Positions 17,100 through 27,127 are shown, counted from the first letter of the stretch. The stretch is DNA of 39,162 bases from JBOFMT01 sp051658525 (GCA_051658525.1 JBOFMT010000127.1:1-39162), one strand, 5' to 3'. Notes: generated by a model not told the origin, from the sequence alone. Program-made: numbers and translations.

Positions 17100-20000
17100 T
17101 TATTCATCTTCTTCATCTTTTTTTCTAAGCAATAAAACAATTCCTAAGACACTGACAAAAGCCATACCCAAATACAGTGGTGCATTATTGGTAACACCAG
17201 TAACAACAATTGCTGGGTTAGTAATTTGCATCGATACATCTTCACCTTGAATTTCAACTCGAATCATTTCACTCAATTTGGTATATCCATTTGGTGCTTT
17301 TACCTCTTCAAGATAATAAACTCCATTTGGAAGACGTTCAAAGGTTAAAACTCCTTGTGCATCGCTTGTTCGGATATAACCATTTAATATTTGTTTATTG
17401 GAATCCAGTAATTGGAAGGTTGCATTTGGTAAAACTGCTAGTGTTTTAGCGTCTACCTTAGTAATAATAAGATCACTTCTTTGTAGTTGATTTACAACTG
17501 GTTTTAGTGATACCAGGGCAGTTGTATTTTCTGCTGATACAGTGAATGGGTATTTTGTAGGATCCAATACATAATCTGCATGTGTTTTGATTTCTTGCAA
17601 ATAGAAACTTCCTTCCACCATCATCAAATTATCAACGATCAACTGACCATTTTCATCAATAGCTAATTCTTTTAATAGACTACCGGCTTCATAAGTTACA
17701 AACACACCTTCATTGTTCATGATACTCATGGTTTCATTTGTATAGACTCCAAATCTAACATCTTGATAAGCAAGGTCGTTTGCATATAAATCAGAAGTTT
17801 CCATTGCCTTCGTGAAAATAATTTGACGCATTGCGATTCGTGTATCATTATTTCTTAATGTGATTCTTACTACCTCATTATCGTTTCGAATTTCAAACGG
17901 TACCGGTGTAGCGTTAAGTTGATATCCTCTAGGAGCAATAATTTCAGTTATCGTATAGGCTCCATAGACTAAATCAGACAATACTGCTTTTCCATTTACA
18001 TCCGTTGTTAGAATAGCTAGTGTTGCACCTTGTACATCTTTTACTTCAAAACTTGCACCAGCTAGGACTCTACCTGTTGTAGCATCCACTTTTGTAAGTT
18101 CGAAACTTCCTCGAATCAATGCATTATTTATTTCTAAAACAACGACCTGTTCCGGTTCCACAATATTTACACTGCGCACTTGTGAATCCAGCACATAACC
18201 TGTTACTGTTTCTATTTCTTCAACGGTATATGTTCCATAAGGGATTTGCTTACTCTCCACAAATCCAGCTTCATTGGTTGTAAGGTTTTCCAAAACATTG
18301 CCTTGGCTATCTTTTAATACAAACGTTACCCCAGGCAATACTTCTTGTGTTTCTCCATACTTAATGATTTGTACGCTACCCATTATCATTTGATTTGATA
18401 CGGATACAAACAGAGGAGTTTCTTGATTGAATACGATTTCAAATGGGATTTCACTCTGTTCAATTTTGTATCCAAGTGCAGCTTTGGTTTCAACAAAATA
18501 ATAACTTCCAGGTTTTAAATCATTCACTTCAATCAAACCTGCTTGATTTGTAATTAAGTTTGAATCAAGTTTTACTTCCCCTTGATAAAGATCAAAGACA
18601 ACACCTGAAATTGGTTCTTCTGTAGCTTCATCTATTTTTTGCAAGATGACACCACCTGTTTTTTGCTCATTTCCAACCGTTACAATTTCTGTCTTCGTCG
18701 GATTAAAGGCGATTTCAAAGTTCCACCTCATTTCTGGATTGAACACATATCCAGTAGGTGCACTAACTTCCATAAAGTAATAGCTTCCAGGATATAAATC
18801 AGCAATTTCAATTTGTCCCATTTCGTTTGTTGCATAAGAACCAAGCATCTCATCATTCTCATCATATAAGGCAAAGCTTACACCTGGTATTGGTTGCTTA
18901 TTTTGATCCAGATCAACCTTTTCTAACATTACACTACCTAAGATTTGTTGATTTTCGACAACGATTTCTAGTATTTCCTGTTGATTAAATTGTACCTCAA
19001 ATGCAATTGGTGTTGTATTTGCTTCATAGCCTAATGGAGGTTTTGTTTCAACAAGGTTATAAGTTCCCGGTTTTAAATCGACAATAATTAATTCTCCTTT
19101 TGAAGTGGTTGTAAGCCCACTGCGTAACGGCACTTCACTACCTTCCTCATAGATAGCAAATTCAGCACCAGAGAGCGTAATATCTGCATTCTTTGCATCT
19201 ACTTTTCTCACTAATACGTTACCCGTAATTTCATTGTTGGTTGCTTCTACTTCCACCATACTAGTGCTACCTGGTTCAATGGTAAAGAAGTATTCTTTTA
19301 AACTTTCTTGGTAACCTGGGGCAGGACTCGTTTCAAGAAAATAATACTCCCCAGCTAGTAATTCATTTACAAGGATCAACCCGTCACTTGATGTTTTATA
19401 CCCAGAATAATAAAGCACACCATTACGATATAAATTAAAGGTAGCACCTTCAATAACCGTATTTTCGCGATCTGCATTTACCTTCAGCAATTGTGCACTT
19501 CCTCGCGTTTGACGATTTCTTACTTCAACCGACACACGTTCTTGTTGATTAAACTCGATCGTAAATCCATATTTACTTTCTGAATCTACAATATATCCAA
19601 TCGGAGCACTTACTTCTTTAAAGTAATAGCTACCAGGTAACAAGTCATCAATTACAATCCTTCCATTATCATCCGTTACCCGAGTAACTAGCTCATTGTC
19701 CATATCATCATATAGAGCAAAGGTAACACCAGCTAAACGTTTATCATTATCATCTTCATCAAATTTTGTCAGTACGACACTTCCTCGAATTTGATTATTT
19801 TCCACAACTACAATAGGAGTTGTCGTTGGATTGAATTCCACAACTACAAAATGTTTTGTTGTTGCATCTAGTTGATATCCTGGTGCAGCGTTGGTTTCTT
19901 GGAAATAGTAGGTACCTGGCAACAAATCATTGACAACGATGTTTCCGTTAATGTCTGTAATTAAATTTGCTTCTACAACCTCCCCTTCCTCTTGGTACAA

Positions 20001-22589
20001 CGTAAATGTAGCACCTTGAATACTTATACCATCTGCATCAAAATCAACTTTATGTAAACCAACCGAACCTCGTACCACCAAGTTATTTACAACTACTTCT
20101 TTTGTTGTTTGTTGGTTAAATTCTATGGTGAATACAATCGGATTTGCTACGGTTTCATATCCAGCTAATCCTTGTGTTTCCACAAAGGAATACGTACCAG
20201 GAGATAATTCATCTACTACAATTTCCCCATTTTCATCGGTTGTTAGATTGTTTCGAATGGCTACCCCATCTTGATATAAAGCAAAGACTACTCCTTCTAA
20301 CCCTATAATCCCTAGTTCACTTGCTGTTTTTATCAACCGCACTGCGCCAGGTTTTTGACTATTTTCTACGGTTATTGTCACATTTGTATTCGCTGTTTCC
20401 GAAATCGTAAACGGACGTGGTGTTGTATCTAGAACGTAACCAGGAGCTGCAATGGTTTCCACTGCAATATAATTACCAGGTTCTAACCCTGAAAGCGCGG
20501 CAATTCCAGTGACTCCAGTTGTTATGCTTCCTACTAGTTGATTTTCATCAATGATGTCACCTTTATAAAGGTTAAATGTAACCCCCTCTATCGGTTTTAT
20601 ATTGTTATCTGCATCAACTTTGTTGATAATCACACCGTTGGTAACCGGTGTATTGATTACCACTACTTCAGCTTCAACTACCGTTTTTGTTTCATCAAAG
20701 CTTAGAGTTACAGTTTGATCACCTGAGTTAAGATAACCTGAAACGACAAGTTCCTTAACCGTATAGATTCCTAAACTTAGATTTGTAAACTTCGCAACTC
20801 CATTCGCATCACTCGTAGCTGTTGCAACTTGTTTATTATTTACATATAAACCAAATTCCATTCCAGCCATCGGGGTTTCCGTATTCTCTAGATATTTATA
20901 AACAATAATCTCCCCTTTTTGTTCCTTGTTCATCACAACAATTTGTGGATTTAAGTTGATATTGGTAACTTCAAGAGGAAATTCTGTAGTATTTAGATAA
21001 TAATTTGTTGGAGCTTTGCTCTCTTTTACTACATAACTTCCTGGAACCAAATTTTCAAACCTTGCAATGCCATCGGCTAAGGTCGTCATTGTATCCACTA
21101 ATGTACCATCTTTATACAGTTCAAACGTAGCCCCTGCTAATTTCGTATTTGTAGTATCATCTTGTTTTACTACCGTTATACTACCTCGCATTAATGTATT
21201 GTCCATTGTGGAAACATCCAATACAGTTGTTCCCTTTGGTCCTACAATCAAATTGATTGGTGTTGTATTTAGACTAAAATCAGGATGTGTTGTTAACTCT
21301 TTTAAATAGAATAGACCTGTATATGAAACATACCCTTCTGTATTCAATCGCCCATCACTTGAAACTGTAAACGTTTGGATCAACTGATTCGCTGGAATGG
21401 TTATTGGATTTTCACCTGGGGTTGTATAATCATAAGGAGCATACAAACCAAAGGTAATGTTTGCATATACCTCTTCCAGTGTTGCATTCGAATACAAGTC
21501 GCTTGTTTCAATTACTTTTGTAAAATCGAATCGCCCATAGGTTACTTGTCTAGGTTTTTCTGTATTTGCGATTACAAGAGTTATCGGATTTGGGCTATTC
21601 GCATCCACAACAATGAGCTGATCTTGTGCGGGAATATAGTTTTCTGGATAAACGGTTTCCTTTAAAACATACCTCCCATATGGGATATTGGCAAAGGTTA
21701 AATTACCATTTGTATCCGTTGTTTGCGTATATACTATGTTCGGATTTGATTGTAACGTGAGTGTAAATGTAACATCAGCAAGTACAACATCCGCTTCTTC
21801 TGGATCACTACTTACCCCAACCTTTTGGATTGTGATATCACGAGAAATAACACTATTGCTGATTACGACTGGATTATAATAAAACTGATTATAGGATGCA
21901 TCACCATAGGCTAGCGTAACCGCTATTCTAGTCGGACTCGGCGTTTGATATCCAGTAGGAGCAACGACTTCTTCAATATAGTAGGTAGAACCAACGGTAA
22001 ATGCTCTGGTACTAAAATATCCACTTCCATATACTGTATCATCTCGATAAACCAAGGTATCCAGTGCAGTTCCACCAGTAGGTACAGCATAAATTCTAAA
22101 CACACCATCGGTAAGGATGGCATCACCATTATTTTCTGAAGTGCTTTGTTTGTTTACAACAATACCTACACTTTGCATGGAGTTTTGCATTCTACAACTT
22201 CCACCATTATGCCCATCTAGCGTATAAACAGTAGCATCCATTACTAGGCCATCTGGACCATCTACTTCTTGAAAATACATGATATTATCTTTTACTAAAC
22301 GTTGATCGACTATTTTAACGACTCCTCCGTTATTACTAACGACAGTTCCATAGTCCACGCGGACTCCATTTTCATAATAAAAAACATCAAAGACCACACC
22401 ATCTACTGGTTTATTTCCTATTACTTTTTTAAAATCTGCTGTCCCTGTAGAACCGCCGATGCAATTGGTAAAAGCATCCACTGGGTTTATTGCTGCATTG
22501 CTTTGCATTGGGAAGGAGAGTGTCCCTAACATAGTAAAGAATGCAATTGTAATATGTTTTGCTCTTGCTAACATTGTTCGCTTCTTCAT
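17100..22589 (-). CDS. Giant Cna-B (SpaA-type) repeat surface protein
   Basis: An 1829-residue secreted protein. Residues 1-33 are a signal peptide (basic MKKRTMLARAKH, hydrophobic core, NAA cleavage). About 18 Cna-B/SpaA-like domains follow, 90-116 residues each. Most begin with a Lys in a VxLxKVD-like strand and end with PGxYxFxET followed by GY, the pattern of domains locked by a Lys-Asn/Asp isopeptide bond with a catalytic Glu. Cys43 and Cys132 bracket the first domain and may form a disulphide. Residues 353-468 and about 1590-1700 are a distinct longer subtype starting TKxxETSDLY. The C-terminus is IVVTGV (1794-1799), a hydrophobic span and the charged tail RKKDEEDE: a sorting-signal layout without canonical LPXTG. 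It probably forms a stiff wall-attached stalk. No sortase is in the window. Confidence 0.9.
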   Translation of the reverse strand: MKKRTMLARAKHITIAFFTMLGTLSFPMQSNAAINPVDAFTNCIGGSTGTADFKKVIGNKPVDGVVFDVFYYENGVRVDYGTVVSNNGGVVKIVDQRLVKDNIMYFQEVDGPDGLVMDATVYTLDGHNGGSCRMQNSMQSVGIVVNKQSTSENNGDAILTDGVFRIYAVPTGGTALDTLVYRDDTVYGSGYFSTRAFTVGSTYYIEEVVAPTGYQTPSPTRIAVTLAYGDASYNQFYYNPVVISNSVISRDITIQKVGVSSDPEEADVVLADVTFTLTLQSNPNIVYTQTTDTNGNLTFANIPYGRYVLKETVYPENYIPAQDQLIVVDANSPNPITLVIANTEKPRQVTYGRFDFTKVIETSDLYSNATLEEVYANITFGLYAPYDYTTPGENPITIPANQLIQTFTVSSDGRLNTEGYVSYTGLFYLKELTTHPDFSLNTTPINLIVGPKGTTVLDVSTMDNTLMRGSITVVKQDDTTNTKLAGATFELYKDGTLVDTMTTLADGIARFENLVPGSYVVKESKAPTNYYLNTTEFPLEVTNINLNPQIVVMNKEQKGEIIVYKYLENTETPMAGMEFGLYVNNKQVATATSDANGVAKFTNLSLGIYTVKELVVSGYLNSGDQTVTLSFDETKTVVEAEVVVINTPVTNGVIINKVDADNNIKPIEGVTFNLYKGDIIDENQLVGSITTGVTGIAALSGLEPGNYIAVETIAAPGYVLDTTPRPFTISETANTNVTITVENSQKPGAVRLIKTASELGIIGLEGVVFALYQDGVAIRNNLTTDENGEIVVDELSPGTYSFVETQGLAGYETVANPIVFTIEFNQQTTKEVVVNNLVVRGSVGLHKVDFDADGISIQGATFTLYQEEGEVVEANLITDINGNIVVNDLLPGTYYFQETNAAPGYQLDATTKHFVVVEFNPTTTPIVVVENNQIRGSVVLTKFDEDDNDKRLAGVTFALYDDMDNELVTRVTDDNGRIVIDDLLPGSYYFKEVSAPIGYIVDSESKYGFTIEFNQQERVSVEVRNRQTRGSAQLLKVNADRENTVIEGATFNLYRNGVLYYSGYKTSSDGLILVNELLAGEYYFLETSPAPGYQESLKEYFFTIEPGSTSMVEVEATNNEITGNVLVRKVDAKNADITLSGAEFAIYEEGSEVPLRSGLTTTSKGELIIVDLKPGTYNLVETKPPLGYEANTTPIAFEVQFNQQEILEIVVENQQILGSVMLEKVDLDQNKQPIPGVSFALYDENDEMLGSYATNEMGQIEIADLYPGSYYFMEVSAPTGYVFNPEMRWNFEIAFNPTKTEIVTVGNEQKTGGVILQKIDEATEEPISGVVFDLYQGEVKLDSNLITNQAGLIEVNDLKPGSYYFVETKAALGYKIEQSEIPFEIVFNQETPLFVSVSNQMIMGSVQIIKYGETQEVLPGVTFVLKDSQGNVLENLTTNEAGFVESKQIPYGTYTVEEIETVTGYVLDSQVRSVNIVEPEQVVVLEINNALIRGSFELTKVDATTGRVLAGASFEVKDVQGATLAILTTDVNGKAVLSDLVYGAYTITEIIAPRGYQLNATPVPFEIRNDNEVVRITLRNNDTRIAMRQIIFTKAMETSDLYANDLAYQDVRFGVYTNETMSIMNNEGVFVTYEAGSLLKELAIDENGQLIVDNLMMVEGSFYLQEIKTHADYVLDPTKYPFTVSAENTTALVSLKPVVNQLQRSDLIITKVDAKTLAVLPNATFQLLDSNKQILNGYIRTSDAQGVLTFERLPNGVYYLEEVKAPNGYTKLSEMIRVEIQGEDVSMQITNPAIVVTGVTNNAPLYLGMAFVSVLGIVLLLRKKDEEDE

Positions 22590-22606
22590 GTCGTTATACC
22601 CCTTTC

Positions 22607-22640
22607 AAGATTGTAAATTGATTTCATCAATTACAATCTT
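22607..22640 (-). promoter_or_regulatory. Probable 5'-terminal mRNA hairpin of the Cna-B gene
   Basis: A 15-pair inverted repeat with one extra base (arms 22607-22622 and 22626-22640, three-base loop) ends just before the ribosome site AAAGGGG. A minus-strand TATACA (22646-22651) would start transcription at about 22639-22640, the first base of the stem. There is no T run after it, so it is not a terminator. Confidence 0.5.
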
Positions 22641-22645
22641 TGTTT

Positions 22646-22651
22646 TGTATA
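22646..22651 (-). promoter_or_regulatory. Candidate -10 of the Cna-B gene
   Basis: Minus-strand TATACA, 5/6 to consensus, placed so that the mRNA would begin at the hairpin; no good -35 is seen. Confidence 0.35.
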
Positions 22652-22962
22652 ACCACATTTTAAAACTTTCTTTCTATATAGCTTTAAATACAGTAGCGGG
22701 AAATTTACACAGTTTTTTTTCACTTTTTTGATATGTAAAATCTTGAATATTTCATTACTTTTTTTTTATTTTTTTGATACTAATTATTGATATGCGCAAC
22801 ATTACTAATTCTCTAAGTGTATTTTCGTACGAATATGATTCGGCTTAACATCATCAAAATGATGTCTACTAAACTTTTCTTCAGTCTATACTATTTGCTG
22901 AGTAGTTTCGCTTTGCAACAAAGTTAGCAGTCCAAGCAAAGCGGTGATGCTTTATAGCGTAC
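22652..22962. other. Gene-free stretch with inverted repeats
   Basis: About 310 AT-rich bases with no convincing ORF. Visible structure: palindrome TTCGTACGAA (22824-22833), ACATCAT-CAAA-ATGATGT (22848-22865) and CGCTTTGC/GCAAAGCG (22909-22916 with 22936-22943). No known riboswitch signature was found. Confidence 0.5.
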
Positions 22963-23000
22963 AAAAAAATGAGGGTATTGTACTAGTACAACACCCTCAT
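22963..23000 (-). terminator. Terminator of the EAL protein gene
   Basis: Arms of 14 bases (22969-22982 and 22987-23000, one mismatch on the plus strand that is a wobble in RNA) around TAGTACA-like loop bases, followed on the minus strand by seven T (22963-22969). Confidence 0.9.
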
Positions 23001-23005
23001 TTTTA

Positions 23006-25903
23006 TTATTTAAATTCTAAACCTTTTATCGTTCCATTTACCTTGTGTATCGATAACGGTTTGGCATAATAATATCCTTGAATATAATCCACGCCACATT
23101 TACTTAAAAATTCAACCTCATCTCGATTTTCAATTCCTTCTGCAACAACACGGTAATTTAAATTATGCGCAACATCGATAATTGCTTGAATAACGAGCTT
23201 ACTCTTCTCATCCACACTTATCTTTTGGATAAAACTACGATCGATTTTCACCTCATCAATTGGTAATTCGATTAGATAGGAGAAGGAAGAATATCCGGTA
23301 CCAAAGTCATCAATCGAGAATAAGAATCCCGCTTGTAACAAAGCCTCAATTTGCTTGTTAACCGTTTCTAATTCATTGACAAAAATACTCTCCGTAATTT
23401 CAATTTTCAGCTTATGATGGGGTAATTGATACTTATCCACCATTTGTGTAAACAAGCGTGCAAAATCATTTTCCATCATCTGTGCAACACTCACATTGAC
23501 TGCGATATGTTCAATTTCAATCCCATCTTCTTGAAATTGTTGTAATTTAATACATACTTGTTCTAACACTTGAAGGCCAATTTCACCAATAAATCCATTG
23601 CTCTCGGCAATTTGAATGATATCCAATGGGGATACAAAACCGTACTCTTCATCAAATAAGCGTAATAAGGCTTCCGCTTTGGAGAAACTTTTTGTCCTTA
23701 CATTATAGATAGGTTGTAAGAATACTTCAAACTTTTTGTTGGCTGTTGCTGACTTTACAACATCTAAAAGTGCATTCTTACGATGATAATCCTTATCCAT
23801 TTCACGGTTATAATCAATCACTTGATTATGATTGTCTTTCATATGAAACTTCAAGGTATTGAGTGTTGTTTCCACCATACTCGATGTCATTAACTTTTGA
23901 GCATTACAGTTAATCAAACCAAATTGTACACGTGTAGAAAATTGAATCTCATCTATTTCCCATGTCATTTGGAATCGATCCGACAGATTATGTAGATAGA
24001 TATTGATTTTTTCATCTGATACATCTTCAAACAATAAAACAAAGTCGTTGCCACTATATCGATATATCTTAGCTTCCTTACATATTTGTTGCATATAGGA
24101 TATTGTACTACCAACAAATTTATTGGTATTTGTATTACCATACATGTTATTGGCAATATGTAAATCTTTTAACTCAACTAACACCAATCGCATATTATGA
24201 AAAAGATGACGTTGTTTTAAGTTTCTAGATAAACACAATCGATTGGGAACTCCAAAGATTGGATCGGTATTTTCTAAATTGTAAATCATCTTGTTCATAT
24301 CTCTTCTACGCTTTCCTGTTCTCCACAAATAGAAGAAAGCAAAGAATAAAAAGGTTGCAAGTACATAATTTAGGTTATCTTCTAAATAAGTGCGAAGCGA
24401 AAATTCAGAAGTTGTGGAAGAGATAATCGAATTGAGAAAATAATTATCCCCTTTCTCTGTTCTCACCTTTAGAATAGCTTTATTCAAAGATTGCTGGAAT
24501 ATTTTACCATACGCATGATCTACAACCAAGGTATAAGAGATTTGAGCAGCATTTAATGGAGTAGCATAGTAATTTGACAAGCTTTTCCGTTGGATTTGAT
24601 AATTTGCATAAACTTCATTGATGATAATTTGATCAACTTCACCTTTTAATAAGGCTTCAAATGTTGCATCGTAGGTTGGATAATAACTTAGGTCATACAA
24701 AGCTGTATTAGTAATACCAAAGTCACCAAAGTACTTATAGCGCTCTGGAACCCCAAGTTTTACACGTCCATTTGCTCGAAAGTTTTGCTTCATTACCATC
24801 GCTTCTTGTGACACGTAATAAGGATCACTCATCATCAATCCAAAATTACTAACGAGGTCATAATCAACTGGAAACAAGGAAATCCCATCAACAACACCGT
24901 CTTGGAATAGTCTTAAAGCCTCTTCCATATGCTCTACTTCAACATAAGAAAACGTGATTCCTAAGTAGTCTTGGATATCTTGTAAGATATCCATACTCAC
25001 ACCGTGAAAATCGGTTCCATTTTTTGCTTCAATCGGAAAGTAATTCGGTGAAATTGCAATTTTAATTTCTGGAATATTCGCTAGAAACGCTTTTTCCTCT
25101 TGGGTTAAATAATAACTTTGTACCGTTTCATCATCAAAATACATCGTATTTAGGGAAGATTCGAATTGTGGATAATCTTGCTTAATTTCAATCATGATCG
25201 CTTCCAAGCGTTTCATCAAATCCGCTTGATTTTGATTGGTGATAAAATAAAACGGAATCGCACCAAAATCAGCTATCCGCTTCATTGTGCTCGTATTGAT
25301 ATTTAACGTATTGTTTGTCAGGATGGCATCAAAATTTCCATTTGCAAGATTAGAAAGGAGATACCCAGTCGTATCAGCGATACTTAGCCGATAACTGAAC
25401 CCCTTTTCTTTTGCTTGTTGTTGTAATGTAGTTGCATATGTCCCATTTTTGGGTGTACCAATATGTATATTATTCCAAGCATCATAATCTTCATATTTTA
25501 ATGTAGAATCGTAAGGAGCCAATAAGAAACTACGATATTCCCCATAAGAATATTTTGAATAACGATACATTGATTCATCTACTGCACCTTTTTCCACGAA
25601 ACCTAGAATATCAATTCTACCCTCACGAAGTAAATCGTAGCACACTTGTCCTTCACACTTAACATATTCAAATTTAAAATTTGATAGCTCTTCTATTTTT
25701 TTAAGGTAATTGGGTCCATATCCTACATATTTTCCATTGACGAGTTTGGCATAGCCTTGTAATTCTGAATAGCCAACGCGAACAATCTCACGATCTTCAT
25801 TTATGTTGCGTACCTTATCGATTGCCAAAACATTACTACCTGGTATTAGGAAAACCACAAACAATGCAATTACCATTATTATTTTTACCATTCTCTTTTG
25901 CAT
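23006..25903 (-). CDS. Membrane sensor c-di-GMP phosphodiesterase: two SBP domains, degenerate GGDEF, EAL
   Basis: A 965-residue protein. Residues 1-27 are a signal peptide or first span. Two SBP_bac_3-type extracellular ligand-binding domains follow (about 37-260 and 279-485), then a membrane span (513-527), a GGDEF domain (about 540-700) and an EAL domain (about 715-960). The GGDEF signature reads SGNDF (617-621), so it should not make c-di-GMP, though it may still bind GTP. The EAL site looks intact: EALLR (744-748), NVS near 803, EITES near 835, DDFGTG (865-870), KIDRS, and AEGIE near 921. The protein should therefore hydrolyse c-di-GMP in response to an amino-acid-like ligand outside the cell. 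A TATAAT -10 lies 85 bases upstream. It is transcribed alone. Confidence 0.92.
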   Translation of the reverse strand: MQKRMVKIIMVIALFVVFLIPGSNVLAIDKVRNINEDREIVRVGYSELQGYAKLVNGKYVGYGPNYLKKIEELSNFKFEYVKCEGQVCYDLLREGRIDILGFVEKGAVDESMYRYSKYSYGEYRSFLLAPYDSTLKYEDYDAWNNIHIGTPKNGTYATTLQQQAKEKGFSYRLSIADTTGYLLSNLANGNFDAILTNNTLNINTSTMKRIADFGAIPFYFITNQNQADLMKRLEAIMIEIKQDYPQFESSLNTMYFDDETVQSYYLTQEEKAFLANIPEIKIAISPNYFPIEAKNGTDFHGVSMDILQDIQDYLGITFSYVEVEHMEEALRLFQDGVVDGISLFPVDYDLVSNFGLMMSDPYYVSQEAMVMKQNFRANGRVKLGVPERYKYFGDFGITNTALYDLSYYPTYDATFEALLKGEVDQIIINEVYANYQIQRKSLSNYYATPLNAAQISYTLVVDHAYGKIFQQSLNKAILKVRTEKGDNYFLNSIISSTTSEFSLRTYLEDNLNYVLATFLFFAFFYLWRTGKRRRDMNKMIYNLENTDPIFGVPNRLCLSRNLKQRHLFHNMRLVLVELKDLHIANNMYGNTNTNKFVGSTISYMQQICKEAKIYRYSGNDFVLLFEDVSDEKINIYLHNLSDRFQMTWEIDEIQFSTRVQFGLINCNAQKLMTSSMVETTLNTLKFHMKDNHNQVIDYNREMDKDYHRKNALLDVVKSATANKKFEVFLQPIYNVRTKSFSKAEALLRLFDEEYGFVSPLDIIQIAESNGFIGEIGLQVLEQVCIKLQQFQEDGIEIEHIAVNVSVAQMMENDFARLFTQMVDKYQLPHHKLKIEITESIFVNELETVNKQIEALLQAGFLFSIDDFGTGYSSFSYLIELPIDEVKIDRSFIQKISVDEKSKLVIQAIIDVAHNLNYRVVAEGIENRDEVEFLSKCGVDYIQGYYYAKPLSIHKVNGTIKGLEFK

Positions 25904-25987
25904 TAGAACCTATCCCCCCGAATAATCCGTAACCCCTTACAACACTTTATGTAATGCATATTTCGACATTTCAACATCACTATTTTC

Positions 25988-25993
25988 ATTATA
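25988..25993 (-). promoter_or_regulatory. -10 element of the EAL protein gene
   Basis: A perfect minus-strand TATAAT in the divergent region between this gene and galE; the -35 (TTTATT) is poor. It predicts a leader of about 75 bases. Confidence 0.5.
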
Positions 25994-26124
25994 GTCGAAA
26001 GCTAACAAGAAATAAATAGAATATTCTACACTTTGTTATGTTTGTGTAATAATTTGTTATTGAACACGTAGTATACAAGCCCTTATTCCTATGGTAAGAT
26101 ATTCCTATATATTGGAGGTATTTT

Positions 26125-27123
26125 ATGAAAATTTTAGTAACTGGGGGCACTGGATACATTGGTTCTCACACTTGTGTCACTTTATTGGAAGCAGGATATG
26201 AGGTTGTTGTAGTTGATAATTTCTACAATTCAAAACCGGATGTATTGGATAAAATCCATGCAATCACAAACAAACATGTTGCATTCTATGAGCTTGACTT
26301 GTGTGACAAAGCAAAACTTGAAACTGTCTTCCAAGAACATACAATTGATGCCGTGATTCATTTTGCAGGTTACAAAGCCGTGGGGGAAAGCGTAGCCAAG
26401 CCACTTATGTATTACCATAACAATTTAGTTAGTACTATCGCTCTTTGCGAATTGATGCAAGCTTATAACGTTTCTAACCTTGTCTTCTCAAGTAGTGCTA
26501 CGGTATATGGTAATCCACACACGGTTCCTATTACCGAAGATTTCCCATTATCAACTACCAATCCTTATGGAACAACCAAGTTGATGATTGAACAAATTTT
26601 AACGGACGTATGTCATGCTAACCCTGACTTCTCAGTTGCATTACTTCGTTATTTCAATCCAATTGGAGCTCATAGTTCTGCCTTAATTGGGGAAAATCCA
26701 AATGATATTCCAAACAACTTAATGCCATTTATTGTAAAAGTTGCAACACAAGAATTAAAACAGTTGAGTGTTTTCGGTAACGATTATGATACAGTTGATG
26801 GAACGGGTGTTCGTGATTATATCCACGTTGTCGATCTTGCTGTTGGTCATGTGAAAGCTGTAGAAAACGTTATCAAACGCAAAGGTGTTGATGCCTTCAA
26901 CCTGGGAACTGGAAATGGCTATAGTGTATTACAAGTAGTTGAAACTTTTGAACAAGTAAACAATGTTAAAGTTCCATATGCTATTGTGGATCGTCGTCCT
27001 GGTGATATCGCAACTTGTTATGCAGATACAGAAAAAGCATGGAAAGAACTAGGTTGGAAAGCTGAGAAAGATTTGGTTACCATGTGTAAAGATGCTTATT
27101 CGTTTGTAAAGAATTTTAAATAA
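26125..27123 (+). CDS. galE: UDP-glucose 4-epimerase
   Basis: A 332-residue extended short-chain dehydrogenase. It has the NAD-binding GGTGYIGSHT (7-16), the SSSATVYG segment carrying the catalytic Ser/Thr near 124, and the catalytic pair Tyr148/Lys152 in NPYGTTKLM. It interconverts UDP-glucose and UDP-galactose in the cytoplasm, feeding the Leloir pathway and galactose-containing envelope polymers and glycolipids. GGAGG lies 8 bases upstream of the ATG. It is monocistronic, divergent from the EAL gene, and shares a bidirectional terminator with proC. No sugar operon is nearby, so a biosynthetic envelope role is plausible. Confidence 0.96.
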   Translation: MKILVTGGTGYIGSHTCVTLLEAGYEVVVVDNFYNSKPDVLDKIHAITNKHVAFYELDLCDKAKLETVFQEHTIDAVIHFAGYKAVGESVAKPLMYYHNNLVSTIALCELMQAYNVSNLVFSSSATVYGNPHTVPITEDFPLSTTNPYGTTKLMIEQILTDVCHANPDFSVALLRYFNPIGAHSSALIGENPNDIPNNLMPFIVKVATQELKQLSVFGNDYDTVDGTGVRDYIHVVDLAVGHVKAVENVIKRKGVDAFNLGTGNGYSVLQVVETFEQVNNVKVPYAIVDRRPGDIATCYADTEKAWKELGWKAEKDLVTMCKDAYSFVKNFK

Positions 27124-27127
27124 CTAA

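Noticed and set aside
17100..17210. A canonical LPXTG signal on the surface proteins
   Set aside because: No LPXTG occurs near either C-terminus; only TG-containing variants are present.
17100..22589. The regular repeats of the giant gene as a CRISPR or DNA satellite array
   Set aside because: The repeats are diverged protein domains of about 270-350 bases in one open frame, not short identical DNA units.
22652..22962. A c-di-GMP riboswitch controlling the adhesin next to the EAL gene
   Set aside because: Both strands were read for the GGGACGCAAAGC-type core of class I and no match was found; the inverted repeats present do not reproduce either class.
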